Below, one piece after another: positions 17,530 through 27,934 of a stretch of 64,000 bases of DNA. Below the pieces are notes generated by a model. The model worked only from the letters and a program-made list of their open reading frames with translations. It searched no databases and was not told where the DNA came from. How positions within the stretch are numbered: the stretch's first letter is position 1; every line of letters starts with the position of its first letter. The position numbers and the translations under genes were made by a program. The DNA lies in contig NZ_VFML01000001.1 in the NCBI RefSeq assembly GCF_006715045.1, positions 6,222,746 to 6,286,745 on the forward strand, given 5' to 3'. The DNA comes from Amycolatopsis cihanbeyliensis. GTDB lineage: Bacteria; Actinomycetota; Actinomycetes; Mycobacteriales; Pseudonocardiaceae.

Positions 17530-18795
17530 TCAAGAAGCCCGATCCACTTGATTGCATGGCACAGCGGACATGGCGGCGATGGCATGTGCGGCCGAGACGA
17601 GAGTGACGTGGCGATGCCACCCGCTGTAGGAGCGACCGGCATAGTCCTTGATGCCGACCTGGTCGGTGATCTCGGCGAAATCCTGGTCGACCTTGCTGGA
17701 GAAACCACTCAACTGCGGTATGACGGCGGCCTGGGCGGCCGTCATGCTGGTCAGCCACAGCTCGGCGGGCCACTGCCTGCCGTTGTCTCCTACTCCGACG
17801 AGGAGCAACTCCGTGCTCGGCTGGGCGTGCCCCGGCCGTGCCGGAGATGAGTGCGGCAACGGCGCGGTGACGCGGACGGTGGCGATCAGGCTCGTCCGCC
17901 GCCACATCGTTCCGGAAGCATGCTCGAGCCATCCGACCGGGCGTTTCAGCTCCCTCGCGGCTCGCATGATCTGACTCGCCGGGAGTGCGCTGGCGACGTG
18001 TCCGGTCAGCGCGGGATCCGCCACGGTCAGCATGACCTCGTCGGCGATGCGTGCCACCGGCCACATTCCTTCGGCACGAAGCCGGCACACGGTCGCCACC
18101 GCGTCCGGCTGGCAGGTGTTCACCACCACGGGCCTTGCGGGCAGCTCCCACTCCGCCCGCATCTCGCGGCAGGCAGAGATCACGCAGTCGCTCGGCGTCT
18201 GCGGCCTCACCTCGGACGGAATCGAAGCCTGGCTCCGCCGGACCTGGTCGGTGATCCAGGTCCGGGGCAGGTGCAGCCGCCAGTTGAGCGGGACGCTCAG
18301 TTGATCCGAGACCGCCCATACTCCGATGGCCCATTGCGCGTTCAGCACCTGGCTGTCGGTGGGAGAAAAGTACTTACTCACGCCGACGGAGTGCTGCCCG
18401 GTTTTGGGAATGACCAACGGCCGCACCACCCAGGCCTGCGTCGACGCGGCGCGCATGACGTACTGTGCCAGTGCCCGGCGTACCGTGGTCCAGTCCCAGG
18501 TCGAGCCGCTGACGAAATGGTGAAGACTCTGCTCGGTGCCGTTCCCGCCGATCAACGCCGCCATGTTCCGGACCGACTTGCGCCCACGGGTTCCGAGTAG
18601 GCCGAGGATGTACTCCATGCCCTTCCGGCGCTGGTCGTTGCGGCGCAGCGAGGTGAACAGGGCGGAGCAGAGCTCGTCGAACGCCTCGTCGGTGCCGGTG
18701 ACGTGAGCCGGCTTTCGGGTGTCTCCCAGGTATCCGGTTTGGGCGGGAGACCTGCCTTCGGTGGTCAGCGCCGGACGCTGGATAGTGGTTTGCAT
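17530..18795 (-). CDS. IS701-type transposase-derived protein, catalytic acids lost
   Basis: A 421-residue protein aligning along its length with IS701-family (DDE_5) transposases: the K-x-G-x-x-S-V-G-V block (131-139), the L-x-L-P-R-x-W block (174-180) and the S-G-W-H-R-H-V-T-L block (391-399). All three acidic positions appear changed: the usual V-V-D-(D/E)-T-G reads V-V-R-P-L-V (Arg125), the G-D-x-x-Y-G Asp is Asn226, and the V-E-E-x-F Glu site reads V-D-Q-D-F (369-373). GGAGG stands five bases before ATG 18795. No terminal inverted repeats are evident. It leads the aromatic operon, 44 bp ahead of DAHP synthase, and diverges from ispH. It is probably a domesticated DNA-binding protein, perhaps a regulator. 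The comparison is from memory, not an alignment. Confidence 0.75.
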   Translation of the reverse strand: MQTTIQRPALTTEGRSPAQTGYLGDTRKPAHVTGTDEAFDELCSALFTSLRRNDQRRKGMEYILGLLGTRGRKSVRNMAALIGGNGTEQSLHHFVSGSTWDWTTVRRALAQYVMRAASTQAWVVRPLVIPKTGQHSVGVSKYFSPTDSQVLNAQWAIGVWAVSDQLSVPLNWRLHLPRTWITDQVRRSQASIPSEVRPQTPSDCVISACREMRAEWELPARPVVVNTCQPDAVATVCRLRAEGMWPVARIADEVMLTVADPALTGHVASALPASQIMRAARELKRPVGWLEHASGTMWRRTSLIATVRVTAPLPHSSPARPGHAQPSTELLLVGVGDNGRQWPAELWLTSMTAAQAAVIPQLSGFSSKVDQDFAEITDQVGIKDYAGRSYSGWHRHVTLVSAAHAIAAMSAVPCNQVDRAS

Positions 18796-19087
18796 ATGAT
18801 CCTCCGGGCCGGTGTCGCTGCGGAACGCACTCACCGGGAGTGCCGCGCTCGGCCGTCCTTATCGGTTGGTTTTCACACTAGAAATTTCTCCTTCCGAGCT
18901 GAATGGCAAGCCGATAACAAGGTTCATTGCTACGGGGCTGAGGCGTAGCTGGTTCGTGCCGGCCTGCCTTTTCAGGGTTGACTTCACAACCGCGCGGCGC
19001 CCACGCTGGACATTACCAGCGATAGAAGGGCAGTAATTCGATGCCGACGCCTTTTATATGGACCACCAGCAGGGAAGCGGAGCGAGG

Positions 19088-20038
19088 ATGCAGGTCAACA
19101 AGAAGGTAATTCTTGCGGAGCCCCGCAGTTTTTGCGCCGGGGTGCGTAGGGCAATTTCGATTGTCGAACTCGCCTTGGCGCGTTACGGTGCGCCGGTTTA
19201 TGTCCGCAAGGAAATCGTCCACAATCGCTACATCGTGCGCTTGCTGGAACGTCGGGGTGCGCGCTTCGTCGATACCGAAAACGATGTGCCAGAGGGCGCG
19301 GTGTGCGTGTTCTCCGCGCATGGTGTCTCACCGCAGGTCCGGCAGAACGCCGAGGTGCGGCAGCTCGACGTCATCGACGCGACCTGCCCGCTGGTGACCA
19401 AGGTGCACCAGGAGGCTCGCCGATATGCGAAGGACGACCGGACACTGCTGCTGGTGGGGCACGCCGGGCACGAAGAGGTCGAGGGCACCTTCGGGCACGC
19501 GCCCGGGCAGACGGTGATCATCGAGACGGTTGAGGACGCTGAGCGGCTGGATCTGCCAGCGGATGCCAGGGTCGCCTACCTCACCCAGACGACCCTTTCG
19601 GTCGACGAGACCCGCGACATCATCGATGTGCTGCAGCGCCGGTTCGTCGACCTGGTTGGCCCCGGCACCGGCGACATCTGTTACGCGAGCCAGAACCGGC
19701 AGGACGCGATCAGGGCTATCGTACCGCGCAGTGACCTGGTCCTCGTGGTCGGCTCCCCCAATTCGAGCAATTCGGTTCGTATGGTCGAGCTGGCCGAACG
19801 TCTCGGTACGGCCGCCTATCTGGTGCCGGATGTGACCAAATTCGACAATATGTGGCTCGAAGGAGTGCAAACTGTCGGAGTCAGCGCGGGAGCGAGCGCT
19901 CCCGAGATTCTGGTCGAGGAACTACTGGACAAACTGGCCGAATCTGGCTACAGCAACCTGGAGATCGAGCAGGTGGCGACCGAGGACGTCGTTTTCACCC
20001 CACCCGCAAAACTCACAAGATCGGCTACTGCCGGCTGA
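19088..20038 (+). CDS. ispH: 4-hydroxy-3-methylbut-2-enyl diphosphate reductase
   Basis: A 316-residue IspH. The three cysteines holding the iron-sulphur cluster are visible at C16 (F-C-A-G-V), C100 (D-A-T-C-P) and C198 (D-I-C-Y-A-S-Q-N-R-Q). H-G-V (79-81), T-Q-T-T (about 166-169) and the G-S-P-N-S-S-N-S substrate loop are all present. It performs the last MEP-pathway step, making IPP and DMAPP. The start at 19088 follows a GGAG; an ATG at 19058 is possible but has none. It opens an isoprenoid operon with polyprenyl synthase, dxs and ispG, and diverges from the transposase-like gene across 292 bp. It is probably a cluster copy additional to the housekeeping gene. Confidence 0.93.
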   Translation: MQVNKKVILAEPRSFCAGVRRAISIVELALARYGAPVYVRKEIVHNRYIVRLLERRGARFVDTENDVPEGAVCVFSAHGVSPQVRQNAEVRQLDVIDATCPLVTKVHQEARRYAKDDRTLLLVGHAGHEEVEGTFGHAPGQTVIIETVEDAERLDLPADARVAYLTQTTLSVDETRDIIDVLQRRFVDLVGPGTGDICYASQNRQDAIRAIVPRSDLVLVVGSPNSSNSVRMVELAERLGTAAYLVPDVTKFDNMWLEGVQTVGVSAGASAPEILVEELLDKLAESGYSNLEIEQVATEDVVFTPPAKLTRSATAG

Positions 20039-20066
20039 ACGATCGAACGGGAGGACGGTACCCGAA

Positions 20067-21104
20067 ATGCCAAGTCAGGTAGTCTCCAACATGCGGCCGC
20101 TTCGCGTCGATCTGATGACGCGGGTCGAGTCGCGACTCGATGCTTTCCTGGCCACCGAACGGGCTCGATGGGCCGGTGTCGACAGCAGAGCCGGTGTGCC
20201 CGTCGACGCGGTGACCGCGCTGGTGGCCGCGGGCGGCAAGCGGCTGCGGCCGGCGTTCTGTGTGACCGGGTTCCTTGGCGCCGGTGGCGATCCGGATGAC
20301 CCCACGATTGTGGACTGCGCCGCGGGGCTGGAACTGATCCATGTTGCCGCCCTGATCCACGACGATGTACTGGACGCCGCCGAGTTCCGCCGCGGCAGCC
20401 CAGCCGTGCACGCCAAGTACACGGCCGAACACGCCGCTCTGGGGTGGCGAGGTGAGCCCCGCCGCTACGGCGACGGCGTCGCGATTCTCTCCGGTGACCT
20501 GGCCAACGTCTTCGCCGAACGACTGGCACACGCCCTCTCGCCGGGTCCGCGCCGGATCTGGGGCGAGATGCTCACCGAGATTCAGGTCGGCCAGTTCCTG
20601 GATATGGCCGTGGCCGCCGAAGGCGTGATCGAGCCCAAGCTGTCCCGCTGGATCGCGGTGTGCAAGTCCGGCCGCTACAGCATCCACCGGCCGTTGCTGC
20701 TGGGCGCCGCGATCGCGGGGCGCGAGGACTTGGCGCCCGCCTTCGAGGAGTACGGCGAGGCGCTGGGTGAGGCCTTCCAGCTGCGAGACGACCTGATCGA
20801 CGCCTTCGGCGACAGCGAAACGGCAGGCAAGCCGGTCGGGCTGGACTTGGCGCAGCACAAGATGACGCTGCTGCTCGCCGAGGCGGTGCAGCGTGACGGG
20901 CGAGTCCGCAAGCTGGTCTCGGAGCCGGAATGGGATACCGCGGCGCTTCGCGAACGACTCATCGAGAGCAAGGGCGACATCGAGAACCGCATCGATGTTC
21001 TGGTGGAACGAGCCCACCGCGCGATCGACCGGGCTCCGCTGGGTGCGGCCTGGCGAAACGAGTTGACCAAGATGGCGGTCGAAGTCGCCTACCGGAACCG
21101 GTGA
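20067..21104 (+). CDS. Polyprenyl diphosphate synthase (GGPP or longer)
   Basis: A 345-residue trans-prenyltransferase. G-G-K-R-L-R-P lies at 56-62, the first Asp-rich motif D-D-V-L-D at 99-103, and the second as L-R-D-D-L-I-D near 236-242, with G-K-P-V-G-L-D-L following. The residues four and five before the first motif are both Ala, where farnesyl synthases have bulky aromatics; by the chain-length rule this favours C20 or longer products. It would supply the prenyl donor for the UbiA enzyme at 26901-27863. It lies 28 bp after ispH and 59 bp before dxs. The exact chain length cannot be read from the sequence. Confidence 0.9.
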   Translation: MPSQVVSNMRPLRVDLMTRVESRLDAFLATERARWAGVDSRAGVPVDAVTALVAAGGKRLRPAFCVTGFLGAGGDPDDPTIVDCAAGLELIHVAALIHDDVLDAAEFRRGSPAVHAKYTAEHAALGWRGEPRRYGDGVAILSGDLANVFAERLAHALSPGPRRIWGEMLTEIQVGQFLDMAVAAEGVIEPKLSRWIAVCKSGRYSIHRPLLLGAAIAGREDLAPAFEEYGEALGEAFQLRDDLIDAFGDSETAGKPVGLDLAQHKMTLLLAEAVQRDGRVRKLVSEPEWDTAALRERLIESKGDIENRIDVLVERAHRAIDRAPLGAAWRNELTKMAVEVAYRNR

Positions 21105-21163
21105 GGGAGAACCGAAATGTCGCTGACGAACACACCTGGGTTCTGCTCGGAGGAGGGATCGCG

Positions 21164-23011
21164 ATGACCCTGCTTGAGACGGTGCACAGCCCGGCGCAAC
21201 TGCGCGGACGGACCACCGAGGAACTGTACGTACTCGCCGGTGAGATCCGCGAGTTCCTGATCGACCGGGTGTCCTCCGTAGGGGGGCACCTGGGACCCAA
21301 CCTCGGCGTGGTGGAGTTGACGATCGCGCTGCACAGCGTGTTCGAGTCGCCCCGGGATCGGTTCCTGTGGGACATCGGGCATCAGGCGTACGTGCACAAG
21401 ATCCTGACGGGCAGGCGCGCCGGCTTCGACCGGCTGCGGCAGAAGGGCGGGCTGTCCGGCTATCCCAGTGCCGCCGAGTCCGAGCATGATCTGGTGGAGA
21501 ACTCGCATGCTTCCACCGCGCTGTCCTACGCCGACGGCCTCGCCCGTGCCGATGCCCACAACGGCCGCACCGACCGGGCCGTGGTGGCGATTATCGGGGA
21601 CGGCGCGATGACCGGCGGCATGGCCTGGGAGGCACTGAACAACATCGCCGGCGGTCCCGACCGCCCCCTGATCATCGTGCTCAACGACAATCAGCGCTCC
21701 TACGCGCCCACCAGGGGCGGGCTGGCCGACCACCTCACCGAACTGCGCGCGGGGCACCCGGGGCGAGGCATGTTCGAGCAACTGGGACTGGCCTACCTCG
21801 GCACGGTCGACGGCCACGACGTGGTGGCCGTGCAGGACGCGCTACGCGAGGCGCGGGAGGTCGGCGGGCCGGTGGTCGTGCATGTGGTCACTGAGAAGGG
21901 GCGAGGTTTCGCGCATACCGAGAACAACGACGTGGACCGGGGACACGTGGTCAAGCCGATGGACCCGCGCACAGGGGAGGCGCTCGGCGCGCCTGCCGGG
22001 CCCTCGTTCACCGCGGTGTTCGGCAAGGAGATCACCAGGCTCGCGCAGGAGCGATCGGACATCGTCGCGATCACCGCGGCGATGCTGGAGCCGACCGGGC
22101 TTGTCCCGATGCAGCAGCGGTTCCCGGACCGGGTCATCGACGTGGGGCTCGCCGAGCAGCATGCCGTCACCATGGCCGCAGGGCTTTCCATGGGTGGGGT
22201 GCACCCGGTGGTAGCCATCTACTCCACCTTCGTCAATCGCGCGCTGGACCAACTGCTGATGGATGTGGCCCTGCACCGCCGCGCGGTGACCTTCGTACTG
22301 GATCGTTCCGGGATCACCGGCGACGACGGCCCCAGTCACAACGGCATGTGGGATATGTCGATCCTGCAGGTGGTGCCCGGACTCCGGATCGCGGCACCGC
22401 GAGACGGCACCCGGCTGGCCGAACTCCTCCGCGAGGCTGTCGCCTGGGAGGAAACCCCGACCCTGATCCGGTTCCCGAAGGGCCCGACCGGTGCGGACCT
22501 GCCGGCCGTGACGACATTCGCGGGTATGGATGTATTACACCGCTCCGGGCCGTTGGACGTGCTTATCGTCTCGGTGGGCGCGCTGGCCGGCGTCGCCCTG
22601 AGAGTCGCCGAAATGGTCGAAGCCCAGGGCATCGGGACGACGGTGGTGGACCCTCGCTGGGTGATCCCGGTCAATCCGGCGCTCGGCGATATGGCGCGCA
22701 GGCACCGGCGGGTGATCACCATCGAGGACAACAGCCGTACCGGCGGAGTGGGTGCGACCATCGCCCAATCACTGCGGGACGCGGGCGTCGGCACCCGGCT
22801 GCGCGAGTTCGGCATCCCCCGGCGCTTCCTCGATCACGGGAAGCGCGCCGACGTGCTTTCCGCATGCGGGCTGACCGCGCAGGATATCTCACTTGCCGTG
22901 ATCGAGGACGTCGCCGAGCTGGAATCGGTGCCATGCGACGCCGGAGGCGAGGATCTCGGCGTGGAGATGGTCCGGTTACTACAGCACGAAAGCGGAAGGG
23001 AAGAACGGTGA
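21164..23011 (+). CDS. dxs: 1-deoxy-D-xylulose-5-phosphate synthase
   Basis: A 615-residue [15 protein letters not shown] near the N-terminus, the thiamine diphosphate motif [16 protein letters not shown], and the transketolase segment [11 protein letters not shown] are intact. The loop after the thiamine site reads [10 protein letters not shown] rather than the more usual N-D-N-x-M-S-I, a feature of secondary DXS copies. The start at 21164 follows GGAGGAGGG. Two TTA leucine codons (22535, 22976) occur. Its stop overlaps the ispG start (GTGA). It catalyses the rate-limiting entry of the MEP pathway. Confidence 0.93.
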   Translation: MTLLETVHSPAQLRGRTTEELYVLAGEIREFLIDRVSSVGGHLGPNLGVVELTIALHSVFESPRDRFLWDIGHQAYVHKILTGRRAGFDRLRQKGGLSGYPSAAESEHDLVENSHASTALSYADGLARADAHNGRTDRAVVAIIGDGAMTGGMAWEALNNIAGGPDRPLIIVLNDNQRSYAPTRGGLADHLTELRAGHPGRGMFEQLGLAYLGTVDGHDVVAVQDALREAREVGGPVVVHVVTEKGRGFAHTENNDVDRGHVVKPMDPRTGEALGAPAGPSFTAVFGKEITRLAQERSDIVAITAAMLEPTGLVPMQQRFPDRVIDVGLAEQHAVTMAAGLSMGGVHPVVAIYSTFVNRALDQLLMDVALHRRAVTFVLDRSGITGDDGPSHNGMWDMSILQVVPGLRIAAPRDGTRLAELLREAVAWEETPTLIRFPKGPTGADLPAVTTFAGMDVLHRSGPLDVLIVSVGALAGVALRVAEMVEAQGIGTTVVDPRWVIPVNPALGDMARRHRRVITIEDNSRTGGVGATIAQSLRDAGVGTRLREFGIPRRFLDHGKRADVLSACGLTAQDISLAVIEDVAELESVPCDAGGEDLGVEMVRLLQHESGREER

Positions 23012-24168
23012 CGGCCGTAACTCTGGGCATACCGACAATCGGTGCGAAAGAAGAAGAGGTTCCGCTTTCTGTTGCCAATCGGCGTATGTCGCGTCAGATC
23101 ATGGTCGGATCGGTACCAGTGGGCGGGAAGGCCCCCGTTTCGGTGCAGTCGATGACCACCACGCTGACGTCCGATGTGGATGCCACCTTGCAACAGATCG
23201 CCGAGCTGACCGCGGCCGGCTGCCAGATCGTCCGGGTCGCGGTGCCATCGGCCGATGACGCCGCGGCGCTTCCGATCATCGCGAAGAAGTCGCAGCTTCC
23301 AGTGATCGCGGACATCCATTTCCAGCCCAAGTATGTTTTCGCGGCGATCGACGCCGGCTGCGCGGCAGTGCGGGTGAACCCCGGAAATATCAAGAAGTTC
23401 GACGACAAGGTAGGTGATATCGCGAAAGCCGCCGCGGACGCCGGAATTCCGATCCGGATCGGGGTGAACGCCGGGTCGCTTGACAAGCGGCTGCTCGAGA
23501 AATACGGCAAAGCCACCCCGGACGCGCTGGTCGAGTCGGCGCTGTGGGAGTGCTCCCTTTTTGAGGAGCATGGTTTTGGCGATATCAAGATCTCGGTCAA
23601 GCATAATGACCCGGTTGTGATGATCGAGGCCTACCGGCGACTGGCGGCCAGGTGCGACTATCCGTTGCATCTCGGGGTGACCGAGGCCGGCCCGCAGTTT
23701 CAGGGCACGATCAAGTCCGCGGTGGCCTTCGGGGCATTGCTGGCCGAGGGGATCGGCGACACCATCCGGGTGTCGCTGTCCTGCCCGCCGGTCGAGGAGG
23801 TCAAGGTCGGCAACCAGATCCTGGAGTCCCTTGCGCTCAGGGAGCGTGGCCTCGACATCGTCTCGTGCCCGTCCTGTGGGCGCGCGCAGGTGGACGTGCA
23901 CACGTTGAGCGAGCGAGTATCCGCGGCACTGGAGGGCTTCCCGGTACCGCTGCGGGTGGCCGTGATGGGCTGTGTCGTCAACGGCCCCGGCGAGGCAAGG
24001 GAGGCGGACCTCGGAGTGGCGTCCGGTAACGGCAAGGGTCAGATCTTCGTCAAGGGCGAGGTCATCAAGACCGTTCCCGAATCCGAGATCGTCGAAGCCC
24101 TCCTCGAGGAAGCGGTGCGCATCGCCGAGGAGAGGGGCATTGCGGTCGATCCCGACGCGATCGCCTGA
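23008..24168 (+). CDS. ispG: (E)-4-hydroxy-3-methylbut-2-enyl-diphosphate synthase
   Basis: A 386-residue IspG/GcpE. The TIM-barrel part has S-V-Q-S-M-T-T-T and D-I-H-F, and R-V-N-P-G-N-I; the C-terminal part holds the iron-sulphur cysteines in S-C-P-S-C-G-R and [10 protein letters not shown]. It makes HMBPP, the substrate of the ispH product encoded three genes upstream. The GTG start lies inside the dxs stop codon (GTGA), a clear translational coupling. It is the last gene of the isoprenoid operon. Confidence 0.93.
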   Translation: MTAVTLGIPTIGAKEEEVPLSVANRRMSRQIMVGSVPVGGKAPVSVQSMTTTLTSDVDATLQQIAELTAAGCQIVRVAVPSADDAAALPIIAKKSQLPVIADIHFQPKYVFAAIDAGCAAVRVNPGNIKKFDDKVGDIAKAAADAGIPIRIGVNAGSLDKRLLEKYGKATPDALVESALWECSLFEEHGFGDIKISVKHNDPVVMIEAYRRLAARCDYPLHLGVTEAGPQFQGTIKSAVAFGALLAEGIGDTIRVSLSCPPVEEVKVGNQILESLALRERGLDIVSCPSCGRAQVDVHTLSERVSAALEGFPVPLRVAVMGCVVNGPGEAREADLGVASGNGKGQIFVKGEVIKTVPESEIVEALLEEAVRIAEERGIAVDPDAIA

Positions 24169-24543
24169 CCTGCCGGTTGCACTCTGAGTGCCTCTTCCGG
24201 GTAGAGACCCGGCTGTTGCCCTGGCGCCTGTGCCGACGGTATGGTAGCGATGACGGTCGGTATGTAGGGGACCGATCTACTTCCTCCGCGTCGAGGATCA
24301 ATCGACCTTTAGTCGCGGTGGCTTCGGCTCTGATCTTGCACCAATGCTGTCACTGCGGTGGATACCGCACGAAGTGGTGATGTTGGCTGGGAGCTGCGCA
24401 CTCACCGATAGCTGCGCGAAAATGTGATCACGCAGTCGATGATGAGGTGAGCCATGTTCTACACGTAGCCACCGACGGGACGAACCCATGCACGCATCTC
24501 AACAGCGACATCCGCGAAGAGCGCTCCTGCTGCGGCCGACACA
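24169..24543. other. Intergenic region with small hairpin after ispG
   Basis: A 375 bp non-coding gap. A perfect six-base inverted repeat (CCGGGT, four-base loop, ACCCGG) at 24197-24212 lies 29 bp after ispG without a T run; it may be a weak terminator. The rest must include the promoter of the LuxR-type gene, but I see no clear elements. Confidence 0.4.
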
Positions 24544-26916
24544 GTGAGCGCCCCCTCGATCTATGCTCCCACCGAGCTTGTCGGCCGTGCGGTCGAGTTC
24601 GGTTCTCTCCGGGATGAGCTGCTCGGTCCGGGCGGCCGGATGATCACCGTTACCGGCCCGGTAGGTGTTGGCAAGAGCCGGCTCGCCGCCGCGCTGTTCG
24701 AGCATGTTTCACCCGAGTTCGAAGATGGTGGGTGTTTCCTCGACCTGACCGACGTGGACCCGCTGCGGCCGGACGGCGTACTCGCCGCGATGATCACCAT
24801 GGCCGAGGCCGAGGCCGGGACCGAGGCCGCCACGGCGCAGGAGCGCGTGGTGAGCTACCTGCGCGACAAGCACTTCCTGCTGGTACTCGACGGTTGCGAG
24901 CATCTGATGGAGATGCTGCCCTCGTTGCTCGCCGCCCTGGTCACGGCCTGTCCTCGGCTGTCGACGCTCGTCGTCAGCCTCGAGCCGCTACGGGTGTACG
25001 GCGAGGCGCTGTTCAGGTTGACGCCGCTGCCGGTTCCTGATCCAAGGCGGTGCGACGATCTGGCCGCGTTGCAGCAGGTACCGGCCGTCCTGCTGTTCGT
25101 GCAGCGGACCAGAGCGGTGCGGCCGGGCTTCACGCTGACCACTGAGAACCGCGAAGCGGTTGCCAGGCTGTCCGTGCTGACCGACGGCCTGCCGCTGGCG
25201 ATCGAGCTCGCGGCGGCGCAAATGAAGCTGTCGTCGCCGCAGAACCTGCTGGCGACGTTGGACGGTGACTTGGCCCGCCTCTCCGGAACAGGATCCGACA
25301 CGCTGTCCCGGCACCACTGCATGCGTGCGGCGGTCGCGTGGAGTTTGAAGCGGCTGCGCAACGACGAGCAGATGTTCCTTGGCAGCCTCGCGTTGTTCCC
25401 GGATCAGTTCGATCTCGACGCGGCCGGGGGAGTGGCACGGACCGGCGCGGCCGAGACACACCGGTTTCTGGAACAGCTCGTGGACAGGAACCTGCTGCAA
25501 ACGGGGGAATGCCTTGACGGGGACCTCACCTTCAGCATGTTCGGACTCACGCGACTGTACGTACTGCAGTGGCTGCGGCAGACGGGTGACTACGAGCGCG
25601 TCCTGCGCGGCCACGCCGACTACTTCCTGGACATGGCCGAGACCGCGGAATCCGCGTTGGCCGGTCCCGGGCAGGCACGATGGCTCCACCGACTTGAGTC
25701 CTGGCACGGTGCTGTGGAGGTCGCGCTGCGTTTCCTGACCAGCGCGGGCGACGGTGCCCGCGCGGTGAGCCTCGCCTCCGCGCTGCGCTTGTACTGGCTC
25801 GGCCGGGGCAAAGCCACCAGCGGCAAGCACTGGCTGAAGGAAGGCCTCGGCACCGAAGGGCTGCCGGAACACCTCGCGGCCAAGGGCGAGGCGGTGCTTG
25901 GCGAGCTCATGCTGTGGACCGGCGAGCAGGAGGCCGCCGTGAAGTGCCTGACCAGTGCCCGCGGCAGATACCAGGAGCTGGGGGACCCGCGGGGCGATGC
26001 CACCTGCCTGAACCGGTTGGGGCTGGCCGCCTACTACCACGGGGACCTGGCCGAAGCCGAGCGGGTGCTCGACGAGAGCGTCGTCGCGTTCCAGGCTCTT
26101 GACCTGACACGCGAACATGCGATGGCGATGCGAGACCTTGCCGACTGCCACCGTGCCTCGGGCAACCTCAAGGCGGCCAAGGAGGCGGCCGAGGCCGCGC
26201 TCGCGGATTTCCTCCGGCAACAAGACCTACGCAACGTCGCGCTGACGCGGTACGTCCTGGCCGATGTCGCTCTCGACCTGGCTGATCGAGATGAGGCCGG
26301 GCGGCTCTACGACATGTCCCTCCGGGAGCTTGACGAGCTCGGTGACCTGTCAGCCTGCGCGATCGGCCTCGAGAAGTCGGCGATCCTGCTGACCAGCAGC
26401 CACGGCCGGATCACCGAGAGCTGGCGGAGGGCCGCGCGCGCACTGGGGACCGCATCGGACCTGCGTGCCACCACCGGGTGCGTGGCACCGCAGCCCGCGC
26501 AGCTCGCCGTGGACGGCGCTGTGGCAGAGGCCAGGGTACGTCTTGGTGACCATGCCATTTATGAATGTTGGGCGGAAGGCGCCGCGCTGGAGCCGGAGGC
26601 GGCCATCGCCGAGGCGCTCACCCCGGCGCAGAGCCCGCAGGTCGCTCGGCTGCGCGGGCTGACCGCGGACAGCCCGCTGACCTGCCGGGAGCTGGAAGTG
26701 GCCGGGCTGGTGGCAGGCGGAATGACCAACCGCGAGATCGGCCGGCGCCTCGGCATCGCGGAATGGACCGCTGTCAACCATATCCGCAAGATCATGCGCA
26801 AGCTGGACTGCACCTCCCGGGTGCAGGTGGCCAGCTGGATGACGAAGACGGGTACCGGCTCCGCGGTCGCGATGCCGAAGCAGCCGGATCCCCGGGCGCG
26901 TCAGAGTCCGAAATGA
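24544..26916 (+). CDS. Large ATP-binding LuxR-family regulator
   Basis: A 790-residue regulator. The N-terminal ATPase has Walker A G-P-V-G-V-G-K-S-R (about residue 38), a Walker B-like L-L-V-L-D-G-C-E-H, and G-L-P-L-A-I-E-L-A, all of the AfsR/NB-ARC type. A TPR-rich middle is followed by a C-terminal LuxR helix-turn-helix (L-T-C-R-E-L-E-V-A-G-L-V-A-G-G-M-T-N-R-E-I-G-R-R-L). The start is a GTG at 24544 with no strong ribosome site. It lies between the isoprenoid operon and the UbiA gene and is a natural candidate for pathway control. Its last 16 bases overlap the convergent UbiA gene. Confidence 0.85.
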   Translation: MSAPSIYAPTELVGRAVEFGSLRDELLGPGGRMITVTGPVGVGKSRLAAALFEHVSPEFEDGGCFLDLTDVDPLRPDGVLAAMITMAEAEAGTEAATAQERVVSYLRDKHFLLVLDGCEHLMEMLPSLLAALVTACPRLSTLVVSLEPLRVYGEALFRLTPLPVPDPRRCDDLAALQQVPAVLLFVQRTRAVRPGFTLTTENREAVARLSVLTDGLPLAIELAAAQMKLSSPQNLLATLDGDLARLSGTGSDTLSRHHCMRAAVAWSLKRLRNDEQMFLGSLALFPDQFDLDAAGGVARTGAAETHRFLEQLVDRNLLQTGECLDGDLTFSMFGLTRLYVLQWLRQTGDYERVLRGHADYFLDMAETAESALAGPGQARWLHRLESWHGAVEVALRFLTSAGDGARAVSLASALRLYWLGRGKATSGKHWLKEGLGTEGLPEHLAAKGEAVLGELMLWTGEQEAAVKCLTSARGRYQELGDPRGDATCLNRLGLAAYYHGDLAEAERVLDESVVAFQALDLTREHAMAMRDLADCHRASGNLKAAKEAAEAALADFLRQQDLRNVALTRYVLADVALDLADRDEAGRLYDMSLRELDELGDLSACAIGLEKSAILLTSSHGRITESWRRAARALGTASDLRATTGCVAPQPAQLAVDGAVAEARVRLGDHAIYECWAEGAALEPEAAIAEALTPAQSPQVARLRGLTADSPLTCRELEVAGLVAGGMTNREIGRRLGIAEWTAVNHIRKIMRKLDCTSRVQVASWMTKTGTGSAVAMPKQPDPRARQSPK

Positions 26917-27863
26917 ATGACGTTGAACAGGAGCACGCAGGCCACGGTGGTGCGGAAGGTGACCACACCCCTGCTGCGTGCCAGCAGCGCGTGACCGTTG
27001 TGTATGAAGGAGCCGTACTGGCGCAGCCGGAGCACGATGAGCGGTGCCGCGGTCACGACGAACCACCACGGAATCCAGCCCGTCACCACGGGAACCACGA
27101 TCACCAGCAGGTTGGCCGCGGTCAGGATGCCGAGGAAGATCTTGTTTCCGCGCGCTGAGGTCAGTACGGCGATGGTGCGGCGGCCTGCCGCGGCGTCCCC
27201 GCTGATGTCGTTGGTGTTGGAGTATCCGGCGATGAGTAACTGCCCGAACCCGAACAGCAGGCCCTCGGTCAGCACGAGGGCCGGCAAGGCTCCCGTGGCG
27301 AGACCGTAGGGTGCCAAGACGAATGCTGATGCGGAGAACAGCAGCAGCAGTTCGCCAAGGCCCCGGTAACTGAGTTTCAGACCCCACGAGTACTGCACGC
27401 TGAGGGTCAGCAGCAATACGGTGATCAGGATGGCCCACAGGGACTTGTTCGGTGTATGGACGATGGTGATGGTCCACCACAGGGCACCGAAGGCCAGGCT
27501 GAGGTAGCCGTACAGCTGAGCCTGACGGACGGTCAGTTCGCCGGTGAGCAGCGGCTTGCGCTTCAACGGACGTGACTGTGTCTTGCTCGCGTCCTGATAG
27601 TTGGCGCTGTCGCTGCCGTCCTTGCTGCCGGTCACGTCGTCGAGTGTCATCACCGCGAAGAGCACGCCGGCTTGACCAAGGCCGAAGAACAGCAAGGTGA
27701 GCAGGGTGTCACCGGCGAACCGTGAGGCCGGTTCCAGCGCTGTCCACATGATGATCAGAGCGAGGAAGAAGTCGAGAACGAACTGATACTTGACCAGCCT
27801 CGCGAAGCTCCCGAAGGTCTTCATGATTCCTGTCGACGTCGTGAGGCTGGCGCTCGCTGTCAT
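26901..27863 (-). CDS. UbiA-family aromatic prenyltransferase
   Basis: A 320-residue membrane protein with about eight helices. The two Asp-rich motifs of the UbiA family are visible: D-D-V-T-G-S-K-D-G-S-D (about residue 73) in the first half, and S-N-T-N-D-I-S-G-D (about residue 216) with A-G-R-R-T in the second. UbiA enzymes attach a polyprenyl group from its diphosphate to an aromatic acceptor. With 3-hydroxyanthranilate made by the aromatic arm and a polyprenyl diphosphate from the gene at 20067, C-prenylation of the aminobenzoate is the natural inference; homogentisate- or naphthoate-type acceptors are alternatives. AGGGG precedes the ATG. It is cotranscribed with the acyltransferase gene 71 bp upstream. 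Confidence 0.88.
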   Translation of the reverse strand: MTASASLTTSTGIMKTFGSFARLVKYQFVLDFFLALIIMWTALEPASRFAGDTLLTLLFFGLGQAGVLFAVMTLDDVTGSKDGSDSANYQDASKTQSRPLKRKPLLTGELTVRQAQLYGYLSLAFGALWWTITIVHTPNKSLWAILITVLLLTLSVQYSWGLKLSYRGLGELLLLFSASAFVLAPYGLATGALPALVLTEGLLFGFGQLLIAGYSNTNDISGDAAAGRRTIAVLTSARGNKIFLGILTAANLLVIVVPVVTGWIPWWFVVTAAPLIVLRLRQYGSFIHNGHALLARSRGVVTFRTTVACVLLFNVIHFGL

Positions 27864-27934
27864 GGTGACCCCTACCAGTCGGAAGTGACTCAGGACTGCT
27901 TACTTCGCCGGGGAGGCAGGCACGCGGCCCGGGC

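Noticed and set aside
17530..18795. Ordinary active insertion sequence
   Set aside because: The catalytic acids are replaced, terminal repeats are not seen, and the gene is embedded in an operon with a good ribosome site.
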